Below are positions 61,649 through 64,000 of a stretch of 64,000 nt of DNA, one piece after another. The notes beneath the pieces are model-generated. The model was given only the letters and a program-made list of their open reading frames with translations. It made no database searches and had not been told where the DNA came from. The translations under genes were made by a program, and so were the position numbers. The first letter of the stretch is position 1. Every line of letters starts with the position of its first letter. This stretch comes from G963556115 sp963677015. Its GTDB lineage: Bacteria > Planctomycetota > SZUA-567. Location: NCBI GenBank assembly GCA_963677015.1, contig OY781533.1, forward strand, positions 496,001 to 560,000, read 5' to 3'.

Positions 61649-63076
61649 TCAGAAGCGCAGATCTCTCTCTCCATTACGTATACGGGCGAGATAATCATCG
61701 GCTTTCTGCTGTCTTTTGGTGTCAGGTATGGTGAGTATCTGCTGGTTTATCATCTCCTGCCCCATCGTCTTGAGTTCAGCATCTGCATAATCACTAATGT
61801 ATTCTTCGAAGGTGAGCAGAGCATTTGGCAGACAGAAATTTCCGATCTGTCCGGATTTAGCCAGTGGCATGAACCGGTCACCGGTTCTGCCTTCACGGTA
61901 GCAGGCTGTGCAGTAGCTGGGGATATATCCATCCTTGACCAGACTTTTTATGACTTCAATTGGTTTACGGTGATCGGCGAGATCAAACTGTGGTTTTTCC
62001 TCCAGACCTGCCTCTTCACAGCGTTGGCGCTCGGCATAACCGCCAATCCCGACGCAAGAGCCGGCACTCATCTGCGATACTCCTATTTCAAGCAGTTCAC
62101 GGCGGAATTCCGGGCTTTCACGGGTTGAAAGAATCAGACCGGTATATGGAACTGCCAGACGGATGATAGCAACCAGTTTTTTGAAATCTGCATCATTAAC
62201 CAGATGCGGGAAGGTTTTCTGGTCGACTCCTTCGGCAGGGAGCAGGCGGGGGAAGGAGATAGTGTGTGGACCTACGCCGTGAACCGCCTCCATATGTTCG
62301 GCATGCATCAGCAGGGCAACGGTTTCATAGCGGTGATCATAGAGACCGTAGAGTGGCCCTATCCCGACATCATCTATTCCGCCTTCTGCCATCGCTCTGT
62401 CCATTGCTTCGGTGTGCCATTCATAATTCTGTTTCGGACCGGAATGAACGGAGATATAGGTCGGCTTATGGTAGGTTTCCTGAAACAGGATATAGGTGCC
62501 GATTCCGGCATCTTTTAGTTTACGGTAATTCTCGCCGGTAGTAGCAGCGATATCCACATTTACACGTCTGATAGCACCATTGGCCAGTTTTTCATCGTAA
62601 ATGGTCTTGATACATTCAAGGATGTATTCTATAGGACAGTTCTCGTCATCTTCCCCGGCTTCCAGCAGCAGCCGCTTATGTCCCAGTGCTTCGAGTGCCT
62701 GAACCTCTTTACGCAGTTCTTCCTGTGACAACTGATGGCGCTGGATCTTATTTGAGTGTTTGTAACCGCAGTAGCGGCAATTATTGACACAGTAACTTGA
62801 AAGGTACAAAGGAGCGAAGAGGACTATACGTTTCCCGTAGATGGTCTCTTTAACCTCTTTAGCGATAGTGTACAGTTCTTCAAGCAGCTCTTCATCTTTG
62901 AGTTCGAGCAGAACCGCTGCTTCACGGTGGGTAAGCCCTTTGAATTTGCGGGCTTTACCGAGTATTTCACGGACATGTACTTTATCTGCCGCTGATTTTT
63001 TACCTTCACTCAGGGACTCAAGGACTTCACCGTCATCGATATATTCATTACTGTCTGCTGATTTTACGTTGTACAT
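61649..63076 (-). CDS. hydG: [FeFe]-hydrogenase H-cluster maturase HydG (radical SAM)
   Basis: Cleaves tyrosine to make the CO and CN ligands of the H-cluster. 475 residues. The radical-SAM cluster motif is C96-x3-C100-x2-C103 (CVNNCRYC), and the second, C-terminal cluster has the HydG pattern C-x2-C-x22-C (CTAC...GNFC, near 393-419). The TIM-barrel core shows LLLEAGEDDENCP and VNVDIAATTGENY. The absence of a ThiH-type ending and the linked TM1266 gene favour HydG over ThiH. AAGGAAGAG precedes the ATG. It serves the hydrogenases at 31-38 kb; hydE and hydF are not in the window. Confidence 0.96.
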   Translation of the reverse strand: MYNVKSADSNEYIDDGEVLESLSEGKKSAADKVHVREILGKARKFKGLTHREAAVLLELKDEELLEELYTIAKEVKETIYGKRIVLFAPLYLSSYCVNNCRYCGYKHSNKIQRHQLSQEELRKEVQALEALGHKRLLLEAGEDDENCPIEYILECIKTIYDEKLANGAIRRVNVDIAATTGENYRKLKDAGIGTYILFQETYHKPTYISVHSGPKQNYEWHTEAMDRAMAEGGIDDVGIGPLYGLYDHRYETVALLMHAEHMEAVHGVGPHTISFPRLLPAEGVDQKTFPHLVNDADFKKLVAIIRLAVPYTGLILSTRESPEFRRELLEIGVSQMSAGSCVGIGGYAERQRCEEAGLEEKPQFDLADHRKPIEVIKSLVKDGYIPSYCTACYREGRTGDRFMPLAKSGQIGNFCLPNALLTFEEYISDYADAELKTMGQEMINQQILTIPDTKRQQKADDYLARIRNGERDLRF

Positions 63077-63143
63077 ATTCTCTTCCTTTATAATTATATT
63101 GCCTTAATGTTAAGTTGTTGCTGGTTCTGTTTGGTCTGATTTT

Positions 63144-63407
63144 TTATTTGGTATCGTTATAATGATTTTTTGAGTATACGGCTTTGGCACTGATATTCGG
63201 TATCATGCCGAGTTTACCCGTGAGGGCGTTTATGGCATCGGCTGGGGCATCCATAACAATACTGATGATAGATAGACCGCGTTTGTGATGTGGTATTCCC
63301 ATTCGCCCGATAATAAAGCTGCTGTATTCGTGGAGCACTTTATTGAGCTGTTCAACAACAGTTGTGTCTTCAATTATAATACTCAGTGCGGCTATGCGGG
63401 TTTCCAT
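63144..63407 (-). CDS. TM1266-type putative regulator of the iron-only hydrogenase system
   Basis: An 87-residue small ACT/NikR-C-terminal-like protein: METRIAALSIIIEDTTVVEQLNKVLHEY, a GRMGIPHHKRGLSIISIVMDA core, and a final helix-strand ending VYSKN. This is the family found beside hydrogenase maturation genes (TIGR03959-like), thought to be regulatory. The start at 63407 has AAAGG 8 bases upstream; the longer frame runs into the leader hairpin. It lies 67 bases upstream of hydG on the same strand. Confidence 0.85.
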   Translation of the reverse strand: METRIAALSIIIEDTTVVEQLNKVLHEYSSFIIGRMGIPHHKRGLSIISIVMDAPADAINALTGKLGMIPNISAKAVYSKNHYNDTK

Positions 63408-63420
63408 TACCAACCTTTCA

Positions 63421-63455
63421 TAAAAAAATCCCTGTACCGATAAAAGGTACAGGGA
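63421..63455 (-). terminator. Terminator-like hairpin in the TM1266-hydG leader
   Basis: 10-bp perfect stem TCCCTGTACC/GGTACAGGGA with a 7-base loop; on the minus strand it is followed by TTTTTTTA. Confidence 0.75.
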
Positions 63456-63460
63456 TATAT

Positions 63461-63504
63461 ATAATACAGTATAACCCGGCATCGTGAGCCGGGAGGAGTA
63501 TTAT
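63461..63504 (-). other. Two-tier stem-loop in the leader
   Basis: Outer stem ATAATAC/GTATTAT (63498-63504 with 63461-63467) and inner stem CCCGGC/GCCGGG (63488-63493 with 63475-63480), joined by an asymmetric internal loop. Confidence 0.5.
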
Positions 63505-63617
63505 TACATTCTCTATGCCTTCTTAATCGGGACGTACCCTTTTGAATCAGAACATTTAAGTAGTAATATTGTTTTTTAAGTAATGATCATATTAATGAAT
63601 CAATGCTTATATTAAAA

Positions 63618-63645
63618 AGTATAGTTGAAAGTTCACCGACTACAA
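63618..63645 (-). promoter_or_regulatory. Candidate promoter of the TM1266-hydG operon
   Basis: Minus strand TTGTAG (63645-63640), 16 bases, TATACT (63623-63618). Confidence 0.4.
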
Positions 63646-63710
63646 GATGATTTTGAAAATATTAATTTTGTGAATGTAGTACAGACTTTTATTTATATGT
63701 ATGAATCAGG

Positions 63711-63745
63711 AAAAAAATAAGGCTGCAGAAGCGGGTTCTGCAGCC
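63711..63745 (-). terminator. Terminator of the CopZ-like gene
   Basis: Perfect 10-bp stem GGCTGCAGAA/TTCTGCAGCC with a 5-base loop, then TTATTTTTTT on the minus strand. Confidence 0.85.
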
Positions 63746-63758
63746 TGTGTGTGGTAAT

Positions 63759-63962
63759 TCAGTTGGTGGTATAACCTGCTTCGGTTACGGCTTTCTTAAC
63801 CTCTTCGATGTTCTCCTGCCCATCAGCAAAGTTTACCGTCAGTTCTTTTTTGTCAAGGTCAACCGCGGCACCTGTGACACCGGCTACTGCCCCGGCAGCT
63901 TTTTCTACAGCCATCTTACAGTGGTTACAGCTCATTCCTTCTACAGTAATTGTTGTTGTCAT
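63759..63962 (-). CDS. Heavy-metal-associated (CopZ-like) metallochaperone
   Basis: A 67-residue HMA-domain protein. The metal motif GMSCNHC (MxCxxC, Cys12 and Cys15) is in the first loop and the fold pattern beta-alpha-beta-beta-alpha-beta is complete. It binds Cu(I) or another soft metal and hands it to a P-type ATPase, which may lie beyond the window's right edge on this strand. GGAGAAG precedes the ATG. It has its own terminator. Confidence 0.93.
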   Translation of the reverse strand: MTTTITVEGMSCNHCKMAVEKAAGAVAGVTGAAVDLDKKELTVNFADGQENIEEVKKAVTEAGYTTN

Positions 63963-64000
63963 AGTCTTCTCCTTTAGTGGTGATTCAGCTTTAATGTCCG

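Larger units (their letters stand above)
63408..63617 (-). promoter_or_regulatory. Structured leader of the TM1266-hydG operon, candidate RNA switch
   Basis: About 200 nt of non-coding RNA between the proposed start site and the TM1266 ribosome site. It contains a two-tier stem (63461-63504) and a terminator-like hairpin with a T-run (63421-63455) ending only 14 bases before the ATG. The upstream gene has its own terminator at 63711-63745, so this hairpin most likely belongs to the leader. No known riboswitch consensus was recognised. Confidence 0.5.

Noticed and set aside
61649..63076. Thiamine enzyme ThiH as an alternative for the radical-SAM gene
   Set aside because: The C-terminal CxxC-x22-C cluster and the neighbouring TM1266 gene fit HydG, and no thi gene is nearby.
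63408..63617. Match of the hydG leader to known riboswitches (TPP, c-di-GMP-I, mini-ykkC, THF, Moco)
   Set aside because: None of the core consensus elements could be found; an ACGA in one loop is not in the tetraloop context that mini-ykkC needs.

Overview
The window looks like a chromosomal segment of an anaerobic, fermentative, Gram-negative bacterium with chemotaxis. It carries no rRNA, tRNA, CRISPR array, insertion sequence or phage gene that I can see. The best taxonomic guess is the PVC superphylum, Lentisphaerota in particular (inference, moderate confidence). The hints are a GntR-HTH/LacI-type hybrid regulator, a trimeric HydABC [FeFe]-hydrogenase, large family-poor exported and coiled-coil proteins, and AT-rich gaps between coding regions of moderate GC. 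Most genes have good Shine-Dalgarno sites, and convergent genes are separated by perfect bidirectional hairpin terminators.

Layout. 1-2 kb (minus): a shortened MnmE-like GTPase, arylamine N-acetyltransferase and the start of ndk. 2.2-4.5 kb (plus): glycogen synthase, an HPr-like protein and a GNAT acetyltransferase. 4.6-9.0 kb (minus): chaperones grpE, dnaJ, a small unknown gene and htpG. 9.4-16.6 kb (plus): a PilZ protein, then glmU(N-terminal domain only)-prs-rplY-pth-rpsF-ssb-rpsR-rplI-dnaB, a classic housekeeping block. 16.9-19.5 kb: cheW and a chemoreceptor. 19.6-30 kb: folP, a GntR/LacI-type regulator, a membrane coiled-coil LysM protein, rmlA-rmlC and a 1370-residue SNF2 ATPase.

30.3-38.8 kb is the metabolic centre. 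A minus-strand hydC-hydB-hydA operon (NADH/ferredoxin-linked [FeFe]-hydrogenase) stands back to back with a plus-strand operon of a small [2Fe-2S] protein, a sensory-type [FeFe]-hydrogenase homologue with a PAS domain, and a SpoIIE/PP2C phosphatase. I infer that the second operon senses H2 or redox state and signals through the phosphatase. The matching maturation genes, a TM1266-type regulator and hydG, lie at 61.6-63.4 kb behind a structured leader that contains its own terminator-like hairpin. hydE and hydF are not in the window.

39.3-54 kb: a short CstA-type transporter, an exported DUF3352-like protein, uvrA, a cysteine-rich mini-lipoprotein of only 58 residues, a Nudix hydrolase, fusA with a structured leader, an MFS transporter divergent from an AraC regulator, and two tandem DUF805 membrane proteins. 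54-61 kb: two more chemoreceptors flanking a probable metal-handling operon (Cys-rich membrane protein, His-rich-loop permease, TIGR03943 partner). The window ends with a CopZ-like metallochaperone.

The observations most worth following are the phosphatase-linked sensory hydrogenase cluster, the leader RNA before the TM1266-hydG genes, the 58-residue lipoprotein with three CxxC pairs, the 780-residue inner-membrane LysM protein, the MnmE-like GTPase without the tRNA-modification C-terminus, and a 30-bp-spaced repeat upstream of cstA. All functional calls rest on reading motifs by eye; no database search was run.
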